Of a stretch of DNA of 64,000 nt, positions 38,991-46,959 are shown piece by piece. Numbering within the stretch: position 1 is the stretch's first letter; each line of letters starts with the position of its first letter. Location of the stretch: positions 2,366,558-2,430,557 of the forward strand of contig NZ_LR733293.1 in assembly GCF_902506095.1 (NCBI RefSeq), in the 5' to 3' direction. The translations under genes and the position numbers were made by a program. The notes below the pieces were generated by a model. It made no database searches. It was not told the origin of the DNA and worked only from the letters and a program-made list of their open reading frames with translations. The stretch is from Arthrobacter sp. 9AX (GTDB lineage Bacteria; Actinomycetota; Actinomycetes; Actinomycetales; Micrococcaceae).

Positions 38991-40979
38991 TTAGCGCGTG
39001 GTAACTGCTCCCGTCGCGGTTCCGCCGCGGCTGGTCTGGACCATCACACTGCTGACCTGCCGGTTCGGGCCCGGCTTGGCCTGCAGCGACCATGCGCCCA
39101 AAGTGTCCACCTGTGCGGTACCGAGCTTGGTAACCGCCCTGCCGGGGGTGGTGTCGTAGATGACAACGGTCGTGGCCGGGATCAGGAGTGCCGTGCTGCC
39201 ACCCAGTGTTGACGTACCGGAAATCCTCATGTCCTTTCCAATCCGGTGGCGGGAACCGGCGTCAACCGTCACGGTGTCGGCCTGGATGGCCACGTCAACG
39301 GTGGCCGGGGCACTATCTGCACCGTTCTTATCGGTCACAATCAGCTCGATCTTTACCGAGCCATCCCCCTTCTCATTCAGCGGAGCCGTGTCCGTGCTCT
39401 TGGCGTAGAAAGGAATGGAAACCACCGGTTTTGCCGCAGTGTTGTTCGACAGGGTAACGGCAGGGCCGCTTACCTGGCGCCACTTGTAGCTGACGGCGCC
39501 GGTGGATGCGCTGCCGTCAAGCTGCACGGTGCCGCCCCGGTTCAACGAGGGCGAAGCGGCGGTGGCTGTTGCGGTTGCAGGCGCGTTCGGGTCTACAGGT
39601 GGCGGGGTGACGGTGCCTGTCCCGCCACCGGTGTCCGTCACAGGACCCGGATCAGGTTGTGCGGTGATGGGGTCCAGGCCCACAGGGGTGACGTCGCCGC
39701 CGCTGATCGTGACCGGCAGGGAAGCCGAACCACCGGTGGCTGTCTTCACGGTGACAGTTGAAGGCGGGGCCTTGATCGGCCACGATTTCTCGGTTTGGGT
39801 TCCGGGAGTTGCGTTGTCGAGAGTGCCGATATCAGTGACAGTCAAAGCACCCGTTTCACTTGATACTGCGGCGACCGTAAGGGCGGTTCCGTCAAATGAT
39901 GCCTTGGTAACGGAAATCGTGCTGGGCTTGGCCACCTTGACGGTGCTGCTGCTGGCGGGCTTGTCACCGATGTTGGTGATCTTGACGCTCTCTGGCGCAG
40001 AGCCGTTCAACTTGATCCGGGCGTAGTACCGACCGGATCCCGGATCGCTAACCATAGGCGTTGTCTCGAACGTCGATCCCTGTCCATCTACCTGGAGCTG
40101 AGCCTCAGGGCCGCTGCTGGCGAAGACATCTATCATGTCGCCGTTCTGGATGGCGCCGTCGGCGCTGACTCCGCGGTTGGTGGAAATCTTGCCCTGGAGG
40201 CCGAATTGGTCGGTTTCCAGGTTAAGGCCCCCACCGGTGACAGAGAACTTGTTGTAGTTCATGGGGCTACCCGTGACCGCGTGTTCCTGGTTCGGGTCAC
40301 CGAGGTATCCTTCCGGTGCTACCGGGGCGACCGCAGGATCCCACTTCAAAAAGGGTCCGATATTGCTCTTCAAAGCGGTGCTGAAGTTGCCGATTGCCGG
40401 CGAGATGTCTTCGACGAGTTTCCCGTCGCCGGAACCGTCGGTGTCGATGGTGATGGTGCCGTACGGGTGCTTGAACTCCAGCGTCGTGTTTGCCGGGCCG
40501 CCCTTGACAACGATGCGCTGACGGCCGAACACTACCTGGTCACCATCCGTGACCGTATTCGCGAATGCAGCTTCAAGACCGAGAACCAGGACTGCTCGTC
40601 CTCCGCCAGGCAGATCCAGTCCCGAGCCCGCGAGCATGTAAAAAGCCTCCTCCGGGAAGTTGTCCGGGAAAGAGATGGGGGCAGTTTCGTCCGGGACATC
40701 GCCGGGCAGGAACCCACACAAAGGGTTCAGGGCGTCAAGGCACAGCTCAACGCGGGTTTTGGTGCTGTCCTCATACCAGGCCGGAAAACCGTGTTCGGTG
40801 TTGACGGGGCCAACGGCAATTAGCTTTCCCGGGTTCTTCACGGTCACCTGGGTCGCGGCCAGGGAAGCTCCTGCTCCAGTCCCAATGAGTAGGATGGCGG
40901 CCACAGCAGCAACAGCCTTACGCGTACTCAAGCGGAACCTCAAGCGCGCTCTTGGCGCCTGTGGTGGGTTGGGTTTCAT
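38991..40979 (-). CDS. Large secreted protein with PKD/Ig-like repeats, function unknown
   Basis: 662-aa exported protein. The signal peptide is 'STRKAVAAVAAILLIGTGA' ending near 'ASLAATQ' after a basic N-terminus. Residues about 45-260 form a domain seen in assorted secreted bacterial proteins: 'GFPAWYEDSTKTRVELCLD', two Cys pairs, 'SFPDNFPEEAFYML', 'LVLGLEAAFAN'. Beta-sandwich-like segments follow, then a Pro/Thr/Gly-rich linker with 'GGGTGTVTPPPVDPNAP', a PKD/REJ-like domain ('GGTVQLDGSASTGAVSYKW', 'VTLSNNTAAKP') and a C-terminal beta module 'VDTLGAWSLQAKPGPNRQ'. No LPXTG or membrane anchor is visible. GGAGGAG precedes the ATG. An adhesin, matrix or enzyme-accessory role is possible; none is demonstrated. 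Confidence 0.85.
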   Translation of the reverse strand: MKPNPPQAPRARLRFRLSTRKAVAAVAAILLIGTGAGASLAATQVTVKNPGKLIAVGPVNTEHGFPAWYEDSTKTRVELCLDALNPLCGFLPGDVPDETAPISFPDNFPEEAFYMLAGSGLDLPGGGRAVLVLGLEAAFANTVTDGDQVVFGRQRIVVKGGPANTTLEFKHPYGTITIDTDGSGDGKLVEDISPAIGNFSTALKSNIGPFLKWDPAVAPVAPEGYLGDPNQEHAVTGSPMNYNKFSVTGGGLNLETDQFGLQGKISTNRGVSADGAIQNGDMIDVFASSGPEAQLQVDGQGSTFETTPMVSDPGSGRYYARIKLNGSAPESVKITNIGDKPASSSTVKVAKPSTISVTKASFDGTALTVAAVSSETGALTVTDIGTLDNATPGTQTEKSWPIKAPPSTVTVKTATGGSASLPVTISGGDVTPVGLDPITAQPDPGPVTDTGGGTGTVTPPPVDPNAPATATATAASPSLNRGGTVQLDGSASTGAVSYKWRQVSGPAVTLSNNTAAKPVVSIPFYAKSTDTAPLNEKGDGSVKIELIVTDKNGADSAPATVDVAIQADTVTVDAGSRHRIGKDMRISGTSTLGGSTALLIPATTVVIYDTTPGRAVTKLGTAQVDTLGAWSLQAKPGPNRQVSSVMVQTSRGGTATGAVTTR

Positions 40980-41712
40980 TTTGCTCCTCCAAAAGGGGTG
41001 GGGTGGCCCTTTATGTCTACGGGGAGGTTCTTGCAAAACACTTTGAGCCCCGGTTGGAAAAACCTTGCGAAGACGCCCCAAGTGTCACTAAGGCAATGCG
41101 CGTCGCACCTCCCCGACAGCCGTGGCCTGCGTTCCCGGAATGCGTACCCGACGCCGCTGGAGGCAGAAGGGCGCGCTCCCTGCACACGGCGCTTCCGCAG
41201 CACGTAAAAAGGTGAACGGTTGTGACCGGGCCCGGCACCGCATCGTCCTGCAGCGCCGGGCGCGGCCGGTTCTGGGCTTAGTGAGGTTGTCAGTCGCACC
41301 ACCAGGATCAGAACGTCTCCACGGTTGCTCACCGGCCTTGGAAAAACCAAACGGGCGTTCCAATTGGCTGCTGAGATTTGAGGTGGCGGGGGCGACGTTT
41401 TTTCACTGTCGGGGAGAGACGTGACAGAGCCGTTTTCTACCTTGCGACCAGGGCGGTGCCGGGAGGCACTCACGTAACCATGGCGAATGGATTCACAACG
41501 CGGCTTTGGTGGCCGCGCGCTTCTGTATCCCTGCCGTGTTGTTCCGACTAGGTCGGCATGGAGTGGTGTCGATGTCCGGGTCCGAACCTGAACGCAGTAG
41601 TCCGGCTTCTCAGGGAGCTCTGAAGAACTCAATCATCGATGGAGCAGCGCGCTCGAATGCAACAACCAGGTCCAATCACTGAAGGGGTAAAGACCCACCC
41701 GCTCAACTGCAG
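40980..41712. other. Long intergenic region upstream of the secreted protein and downstream of the LysR gene
   Basis: No convincing ORF in 730 bp. On the minus strand TTGCAA (41031-41036), 17 nt and TAAAGG (41008-41013) form a possible promoter for the secreted-protein gene. The 11-mer TTGGAAAAACC occurs twice in direct orientation, at 41054-41064 and 41338-41348. Confidence 0.35.
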
Positions 41713-42654
41713 TCAGTCGAGCAGCGCTACGCCGAACTCAGCGACGACGGCCCGCAATTCCCTGAGGTAGCGCTGCGCCTGGTCGGTGAGCGGAATCGCT
41801 GCGTGGCCGATCCAGCCGATCTCGATGCGTTCGTCAACGTCGAGCGGGATGGCGACGATCTCCGGGTCGAGCTGCCCGCTGATGATGCCCGTCGAGATCG
41901 TGTAGCCGTGGAGCCCGATCATGAGGTTGAAGATCGTCGCACGGTCGGAGACCCGGATCTCCTGCTTGCTGGACAAGGTGGAGAGAATCTCCTCGGCGAA
42001 GTAAAAAGAGTTGTTCGCACCTTGATCGAAGGTTAGCCGCGGCAAGCCGGCGAGATCGGCGAGAGTCGCCCGCTCTTTTGAGGCGAGCGGGTTGTTCCGT
42101 GAAATGAAAATGTGCGGATCGGCGAGGAAAAGCGGAGTGAACGCGAGCCCGGATTCCCGGAGCAGCTTGTCGATGATCTTCCGGTTGAAATCGTTCCGGT
42201 AGAGGATGCCTATCTCGCTGCGGAGGGTGCGGACATCCTCGATGATGTCCCAGGTGCGGGTCTCACGCAGCGAGAACTCGTATTCGGCCACCTCAGCGGC
42301 CTTGACCATCCGCACGAAGGCGTCCACCGCGAACGAGTAGTGCTGCGTTGACACCCCGAGCAGACGTCGCGTCGGTGGCCTGCCAAGGTAGCGCTGCTCA
42401 AGGAGAGCGAACTGCTCGACGACCTGCCTCGCATAGCCGAGGAACTCTACCCCGTCGGCGGTGAGGGTCACCCCGCGGGCAGAGCGAACCAGGAGCGGAC
42501 GGCCCACCCGGGCTTCAAGGTCCTTCATCGCTGCGGACATTGTCGGCTGCGCTACGTAGAGAAGATCGGCAGCCGCGGAGATCGACCCCTCAGCTGCAAC
42601 TTCTATGAAATAGCGGAGCTGCTGCAGGGTCAGTCCGCTCGAAAGCTGGGGCAT
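41713..42654 (-). CDS. LysR-family regulator divergent from the mesX-mesD operon
   Basis: 313-aa LysR-type transcriptional regulator. The N-terminal winged HTH is 'LTLQQLRYFIEVAAEGSIS' and 'AAADLLYVAQPTMSAAMKD' followed by 'LEARVGRPLLVRSARGVTL'. The co-inducer domain contains 'SEIGILYRNDFNRK' and 'FISRNNPLASKE'. The divergent position makes it the likely regulator of mesX, mesD and the flavin reductase; methionine, homocysteine or O-acetylhomoserine would be natural effectors (inference). TAGACT (42661-42666) ends 6 nt before the ATG, and a palindrome overlaps this box, so autorepression is plausible. Confidence 0.93.
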   Translation of the reverse strand: MPQLSSGLTLQQLRYFIEVAAEGSISAAADLLYVAQPTMSAAMKDLEARVGRPLLVRSARGVTLTADGVEFLGYARQVVEQFALLEQRYLGRPPTRRLLGVSTQHYSFAVDAFVRMVKAAEVAEYEFSLRETRTWDIIEDVRTLRSEIGILYRNDFNRKIIDKLLRESGLAFTPLFLADPHIFISRNNPLASKERATLADLAGLPRLTFDQGANNSFYFAEEILSTLSSKQEIRVSDRATIFNLMIGLHGYTISTGIISGQLDPEIVAIPLDVDERIEIGWIGHAAIPLTDQAQRYLRELRAVVAEFGVALLD

Positions 42655-42660
42655 AGGAAA

Positions 42661-42713
42661 AGTCTATATGAATGCATAGCAGCGCCGAGTTACTCGATAC
42701 CCTCCGATAGGTT
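42661..42713. promoter_or_regulatory. Divergent LysR/mesX control region with two palindromes
   Basis: Contains the LysR -10 TAGACT (minus, 42661-42666) and the imperfect repeat CTAT-N8-ATAG (42664-42679), which includes T-N11-A spacing typical of LysR sites. It also has a perfect odd palindrome CGAGT-T-ACTCG (42686-42696) and a plus-strand TAGGTT (42708-42713) as the probable mesX -10. Confidence 0.55.
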
Positions 42714-42775
42714 GCACCATGGATGCATCCCCTTCTGGAAGGCCGTCTCCGGCCCATCAACAACGGATTGGCAGC

Positions 42776-43768
42776 ATGGCAGACGACTTCACCTTCAGTA
42801 TCACCACCACCCGCTTCGACGAGGACTACTCCCCGTCGGAAGACTCCCGCATCACGACGAATTTCGCCAACCTGGCACGGGGCGAGCACCGCCAGGAGAA
42901 CCTCCGCAACGCCTTGACCATGATGCGGCGCCGCTTCAACGATCTCGCAGACTGGGACAACCCGGACCGGGACCGCTATACGCTCGAGCTTGAGATCGTT
43001 TCCGTGCAGATACAGCTCACCGCAGACGGCACGGATCAGCAGTTCCCGCTGTTCGAGGTTCTCGATATCCAGATCGTCGATCTGCTGAACGGGGTCCGCC
43101 ACCAGGGAATCGTCGGCAACAACTTCTCCTCCTACGTCCGAGACTTCGACTTCAGCGTCGTACTGCCAGCGGCAGCAGGGGGCTCAGGCAAGCCCACCGT
43201 GCCCGAGGACTTCGGAGACCTTCACGGCAAACTGTTCCAGCACTTCCTCGATTCCCCGGAATACCAGGAACGCTTCCCGCAGCCGCCAGTGGTGTGCATC
43301 AGCGTCTCCACGAGCAAGACGTACCGGCGAACGGAGAACCGTCACCCGGTTCTGGGCGTCGAGTACCAGCAGGACGAGTTCTCGCTGACAGACGCATACT
43401 TCGCAAAGATGGGGCTGCAGGTCCGCTACTTCATGCCACGCGGCAGCGTTGCGCCGCTGGCCTTCTATTTCCGCGGCGACCTGCTCAACGACTACTCCAA
43501 TCTGCAGCTCATCGGCACGATCAGCACCATGGAGACGTTCCAGAAGATCTACCGCCCGGAGGTCTACAACGCGAACTCCGCCGCCGCCGTCGTCTACCAG
43601 CCGAGCCTGGGTGAGCAGGATTACTCACGGACCCAGATCGCTTATGACCGCGTCGAGCGCGGTCAGCTCGCGGTCACGCAGGCGAAGTACACGGAGGAAC
43701 ACTTCATCACGCCCCACAAGGATCTGTTGGACCAGTGGACCGCCAACTACCCCGCTCTCGTCAACTGA
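42776..43768 (+). CDS. mesX: MesX (DUF1852), partner of the folate-independent methionine synthase MesD
   Basis: 330-aa DUF1852 protein. Typical strings: 'FTFSITTTRFDEDYSPSED', 'RITTNFANLARGEHRQENL', 'ALTMMRRRFNDLADWDNPD', 'DFSVVLPAAA', 'VVCISVSTSKTYRRTENRH' and 'ALVN' at the end. DUF1852 is required together with MesD and oxygen for methionine synthesis without methylfolate or cobalamin; its chemical role is not known, and supplying the methyl group is the leading idea. No cofactor motif is obvious. Start 42776 matches the family N-terminus; an in-frame ATG at 42719, 5 nt after TAGGTT, could be a leaderless start adding 19 residues. mesD follows 20 bp downstream. Confidence 0.9.
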   Translation: MADDFTFSITTTRFDEDYSPSEDSRITTNFANLARGEHRQENLRNALTMMRRRFNDLADWDNPDRDRYTLELEIVSVQIQLTADGTDQQFPLFEVLDIQIVDLLNGVRHQGIVGNNFSSYVRDFDFSVVLPAAAGGSGKPTVPEDFGDLHGKLFQHFLDSPEYQERFPQPPVVCISVSTSKTYRRTENRHPVLGVEYQQDEFSLTDAYFAKMGLQVRYFMPRGSVAPLAFYFRGDLLNDYSNLQLIGTISTMETFQKIYRPEVYNANSAAAVVYQPSLGEQDYSRTQIAYDRVERGQLAVTQAKYTEEHFITPHKDLLDQWTANYPALVN

Positions 43769-43788
43769 CCCACGGAGAATCGCCAATC

Positions 43789-44835
43789 ATGAACACACTC
43801 TTGCCCACCACCCTTGTCGGAAGCCTGCCGAAACCATCGTGGCTCGCACAGCCGGAGACTCTTTGGTCCCCGTGGAAGCTGGAAGGAGATGCGCTGCTCG
43901 AGGGCAAGCAGGACGCGCTGCGCATCGCCATCCACGAGCAGAGCCGGCGCGGCATCGACATTGTCAGCGACGGCGAGCAAACCCGCCAGCACTTCGTCAC
44001 GACCTTCATCGAGCATCTCAGCGGGGTCGATTTTGAACAGCGCAAGACCGTGCGCATCCGCGATCGCTACGACGCGAGCGTACCGACCGTCGTCGGAGCG
44101 GTGCGCCGCGAGCGGCCGGTATTCGTCGAAGACGCCAAATTCCTCCGCGCAAGCACAGACAAGCCGATCAAATGGACTCTTCCCGGTCCAATGACGATGG
44201 TGGACACGCTCTACGATGACCACTACAAGAGCCGCGAGAAGCTGGCCTGGGAGTTCGCCACGATCCTGAACCAGGAGGCGAAAGAACTCGAGGCGGCCGG
44301 CGTTGACATCATCCAGTTCGACGAGCCCGCGTTCAATGTCTTCCTGGATGAGGTCAAGGACTGGGGCGTGGCTGCGCTTGAGAGAGCGGCAGAAGGGCTG
44401 CGTGCCGAGACCGCCGTGCATATCTGCTACGGCTACGGGATCAAGGCCAACACTGACTGGAAGGCGACGCTCGGCTCACAGTGGAGGCAGTACGAGGAAA
44501 CGTTCCCGCTGCTTCAGAGCTCCAGCATCGACATCATCTCGCTGGAGTGCCAGAACTCCCACGTGCCCATGGACCTCATCGAGCTCCTCCGCGGCAAGAA
44601 GGTCATGCTCGGGGCTATCGACGTCGCAAGCGAGACCATTGAGACCCCGGAGGAAGTCGCCGACACCCTCCGCAAGGCCCTGCAGTTCGTCGATGCGGAC
44701 AAGCTCATCCCCAGCTCTAACTGCGGCATGGCACCGTTCCCCCGGGACGTCGCACTGGCCAAACTGAGTGCCCTCAGCGCCGGGACGAACATCGTTCGCG
44801 AGGAACTCGCCCGCTCCGCCCCCAGGGTGTCATAA
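43789..44835 (+). CDS. mesD: MesD-type core methionine synthase (MetE C-terminal domain only)
   Basis: 348-aa protein equal to the catalytic half of MetE without the N-terminal folate-binding half. The zinc/homocysteine ligands are present: His211 and Cys213 in 'HICYGYG', Glu253 in 'SLECQNSH', and Cys312 in 'SSNCGMAP'. 'TTLVGSLPKP' and 'PGPMTMVDTLY' are conserved core segments. Association with DUF1852 identifies it as the MesD family, which makes methionine from homocysteine with an unidentified methyl donor and an oxygen requirement. GGAGA lies upstream of the ATG. It sits 2 bp before the flavin reductase gene. Confidence 0.92.
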   Translation: MNTLLPTTLVGSLPKPSWLAQPETLWSPWKLEGDALLEGKQDALRIAIHEQSRRGIDIVSDGEQTRQHFVTTFIEHLSGVDFEQRKTVRIRDRYDASVPTVVGAVRRERPVFVEDAKFLRASTDKPIKWTLPGPMTMVDTLYDDHYKSREKLAWEFATILNQEAKELEAAGVDIIQFDEPAFNVFLDEVKDWGVAALERAAEGLRAETAVHICYGYGIKANTDWKATLGSQWRQYEETFPLLQSSSIDIISLECQNSHVPMDLIELLRGKKVMLGAIDVASETIETPEEVADTLRKALQFVDADKLIPSSNCGMAPFPRDVALAKLSALSAGTNIVREELARSAPRVS

Positions 44836-44837
44836 GG

Positions 44838-45410
44838 ATGTTTCACGCCTACCCCGCAGACACGTGGCTCGAGGCACCGAAACAACGCTTCCCGTCCTCC
44901 CTCTCAGCCGACGAATTCAAAGCACTGTTCCGTGGGCACCCCGGAGGTGTCGCCGTCATCACCGCGGATGCCGGCGAAGGACCGGTGGCACTGACGGTAT
45001 CGTCGGTCGTGTCAGTGAGTGCGGACCCTCCATTGCTGGTTTTCTCGGTCTCGGCACTGTCCTCGGCGTCAGAGGTGCTTTCCCGCGCCGAATCCGTCGT
45101 CGTGCACCTGCTGGACGCGCACGACGTCGACTTGGCGAAGTTTGGAGCGACCCCCGGCGCCGACCGCTTTGACCAGACGCACCGCTGGTCGGCCCTTGCC
45201 ACCGGCGAAGCGGTGTATAACGATGTCCGCGCGTGGGTGCGCTGCGCCGTCATCAATCGCATGGAGGTGGGGACCTCCACAGTCATCGCCGTTCACGCCC
45301 TGGAATCCCGCGTGATGCGTGACGTCCAGGCGGGCGAACCCGGCGACGCCCTGGTCTACCACAACCGTTCATGGCACCGTCTGGGCGAGTATTCCAAGCT
45401 TGGAGGCTGA
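44838..45410 (+). CDS. Flavin reductase family protein in the mesXD operon
   Basis: 190-aa FMN-binding split-barrel protein of the flavin reductase-like family (HpaC/RutF type). The core is 'LFRGHPGGVAVITAD', 'VALTVSSVVSVSADPPLLV' (the T-x-S-S-x-x-S-x-S-x-x-P-P flavin signature), 'VHLLDAHDVDLAKFGATPG', and a conserved late region 'GDALVYHNRSWHRLGEYS'. Such enzymes usually supply reduced FMN to a partner monooxygenase. Starting 2 bp after mesD, it is presumably co-translated, suggesting that reduced flavin and O2 feed the MesX/MesD reaction (inference). No separate monooxygenase is present in the operon. Confidence 0.9.
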   Translation: MFHAYPADTWLEAPKQRFPSSLSADEFKALFRGHPGGVAVITADAGEGPVALTVSSVVSVSADPPLLVFSVSALSSASEVLSRAESVVVHLLDAHDVDLAKFGATPGADRFDQTHRWSALATGEAVYNDVRAWVRCAVINRMEVGTSTVIAVHALESRVMRDVQAGEPGDALVYHNRSWHRLGEYSKLGG

Positions 45411-45616
45411 GCGCCGCGCCAACAATGCGAGGCAACCACCGAACGCCGTCGTCCTGGTTAACATCGGAGCGTGCATCCATTTCCTGAATGCTCGGATGCA
45501 ACCGTGGTCTGCACGACTTGCGCTTTTGCGGCGCGCAGAAACGATCGGTGAACCCATCAACCCACCCTCTAGGGAAGAATTGGACGGGCAACCTAGTGAC
45601 GAGGAGAACAACACAC
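45411..45616. other. Intergenic region upstream of the PEBP gene
   Basis: About 200 bp with no gene. It should contain the 3' end of the mes operon transcript and the promoter of the following gene; no strong hairpin or clear promoter was identified. Confidence 0.3.
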
Positions 45617-46144
45617 GTGACATCCCATGACCCTTACGAAAGACTTCCCCAGCTTCCGGAATTTCAGGTAACCAGCACCGACATCGCGCACGGCCTCACG
45701 CTTTCCCCGGCACAGCGCAGCGGGAAGATGGGCATTAAAGGCGGCGAGGACCGGTCCCCACAGCTGTCGTGGTCGGGCTTTCCTGCGGAGAGCAAGAGCT
45801 TTGCGGTCACCGTCCTCGACCCCGATGCTCCGACTGGGAGTGGTTTTTGGCACTGGGCCGTGTTCAACCTGCCAGCGTCGACCACCTCCCTTCCCTCCGG
45901 CGCAGCGGAGGGCGGACTGCCCGAAGGTGCCGTGCAGTTGGCGAATGACGCCGGCTTCCCCGGCTTCGTGGGCGCGGCGCCGCCCTCCGGTCACGGTGTG
46001 CACCACTATCACGTGGTGGTACACGCCCTGAATCTGGATAAGCTCGACATCCCCAGTGAAGCCAGCCCCGCCTATCTGGGGTTCAACCTCTTTTCGCACG
46101 CCATCGGCCGCGCACGACTGGTCGGTACTTTCGAGCAGCCCTAA
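45617..46144 (+). CDS. YbhB/YbcL family Raf kinase inhibitor-like (PEBP) protein
   Basis: 175-aa phosphatidylethanolamine-binding-protein fold. The signature is '[19 protein letters not shown]' and '[19 protein letters not shown]', then '[15 protein letters not shown]' with the ligand-pocket histidines. Cytoplasmic (no signal peptide). The GTG at 45617 has AGGAG upstream (about 10 nt). Bacterial members have no agreed function. A PEBP gene also occurs near pyrD and an M20 gene in mycobacteria (Rv2140c), but here it is in a different position. Confidence 0.92.
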   Translation: MTSHDPYERLPQLPEFQVTSTDIAHGLTLSPAQRSGKMGIKGGEDRSPQLSWSGFPAESKSFAVTVLDPDAPTGSGFWHWAVFNLPASTTSLPSGAAEGGLPEGAVQLANDAGFPGFVGAAPPSGHGVHHYHVVVHALNLDKLDIPSEASPAYLGFNLFSHAIGRARLVGTFEQP

Positions 46145-46150
46145 CACGAT

Positions 46151-46393
46151 TCATAACTGTAGGTGCACGTCCGGGTGCTCCGGACGTGCACCTACAGCTA
46201 CTGGGAGACACGGCGCGCGCACGTTCCCGTCACCTTCGACAACAAATTTCGCGGTCGTCTCAGTAGCCTCCGAAGCGTCCTCCGGCAGTTCGAGCAGTCG
46301 TGCGAGGGCGGCGCCGATAGCCTCCCATGAGTCTCCGTTCGAGCGGGCGGCGCTGACGGCGGCGTCCAGTTCCGCCTCGAGGGCGCCATTCAC
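46151..46393 (-). CDS. Doubtful 80-aa ORF, probably a truncated or frameshifted gene
   Basis: Starts with GTG 46393 overlapping the upstream TGA. It begins with a plausible helical stretch 'ALEAELDAAVSAARSNGDS' and 'WEAIGAALARLLELPED', resembling helix-turn-helix-like small proteins. The last 15 residues are encoded by the terminator hairpin at 46157-46197, so the natural C-terminus is not here. I treat it as a remnant or mis-ended gene. Confidence 0.3.
   Translation of the reverse strand: MNGALEAELDAAVSAARSNGDSWEAIGAALARLLELPEDASEATETTAKFVVEGDGNVRAPCLPVAVGARPEHPDVHLQL
46157..46197. terminator. Strong hairpin downstream of the PEBP gene
   Basis: Perfect 18-bp stem (arms starting CTGTAGGTGCACG) with a 5-nt loop (GTGCT), 12 bp after the stop. 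Without a long T-tract but exceptionally stable. Confidence 0.75.
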
Positions 46394-46524
46394 CGAAGCG
46401 GCGCGGCCAGATGCTCGACGTGCAGCACGTAGCCTTCTTCGGGACCGCGCTGCATGTAAAGGGTGAGGACGGTCTTTCCCTCGCCGTCGTCAAAGTCCAC
46501 TTTTCCGTAGCTCGCACTCGGCCG
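46390..46524 (-). pseudogene. C-terminal fragment of an unknown protein
   Basis: The frame reads 'SYGKVDFDDGEGKTVLTLY' and 'MQRGPEEGYVLHVEHLAAP' before TGA at 46390-46392. This is sensible protein-like sequence, but it is cut by a stop just upstream and has no start signal. It overlaps the next small ORF by its stop, suggesting the two were once a coupled pair. Confidence 0.35.
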
Positions 46525-46959
46525 TCAGGCCACGGGCGGGGCCTCAGCCGCCCTGTGGCTTCGTACTGCCCCGAATGGTTAAAGTTGCTCCCCTTCGGGG
46601 AGCCGGCCCTTCGTCGAGGAGGCATTCGGGTTAGCGCCCGCGACTCGTCCCGACCCCACCTATGTCTGACTGGATGCCGGTGGGGTTTCCATGTCAATCG
46701 CTGTTTCGAGTGTCTTCGGCCGCACCCTGTTCGAGGGCAGCTGATATTGCTTCTGGTGAGGGGAGCGCTTCTCGTTCCTCCGGCGCAAGGGTGTAGTAGG
46801 TATATGAGGCGACAGCCACGGGCTGAGAGGACCCATTCCGGGGAATCACGCTTGAATTTCCCGAATACGCCTACATGCCAATAATGCGGAAATCCCGGAG
46901 CTGATGCAGTTCAGCCCTCCTCCCCGCGTCGCCGTCGCGGGACGCATAACCCAGCCTTG
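46525..46959. other. Gene-poor region
   Basis: About 430 bp in which no frame on either strand looks coding. No RNA gene or repeat was recognised. Confidence 0.35.

Noticed and set aside
40976-41632. 218-aa minus-strand frame upstream of the secreted protein
   Set aside because: Ser/Arg/Pro-rich with no motif, and overlaps the promoter and ribosome-binding site of the real gene.
46198-46389. 63-aa minus-strand ORF ending just before the PEBP terminator
   Set aside because: Arg/Pro-rich frame-shifted reading of the more protein-like 46393 frame; the apparent neat end is coincidence.
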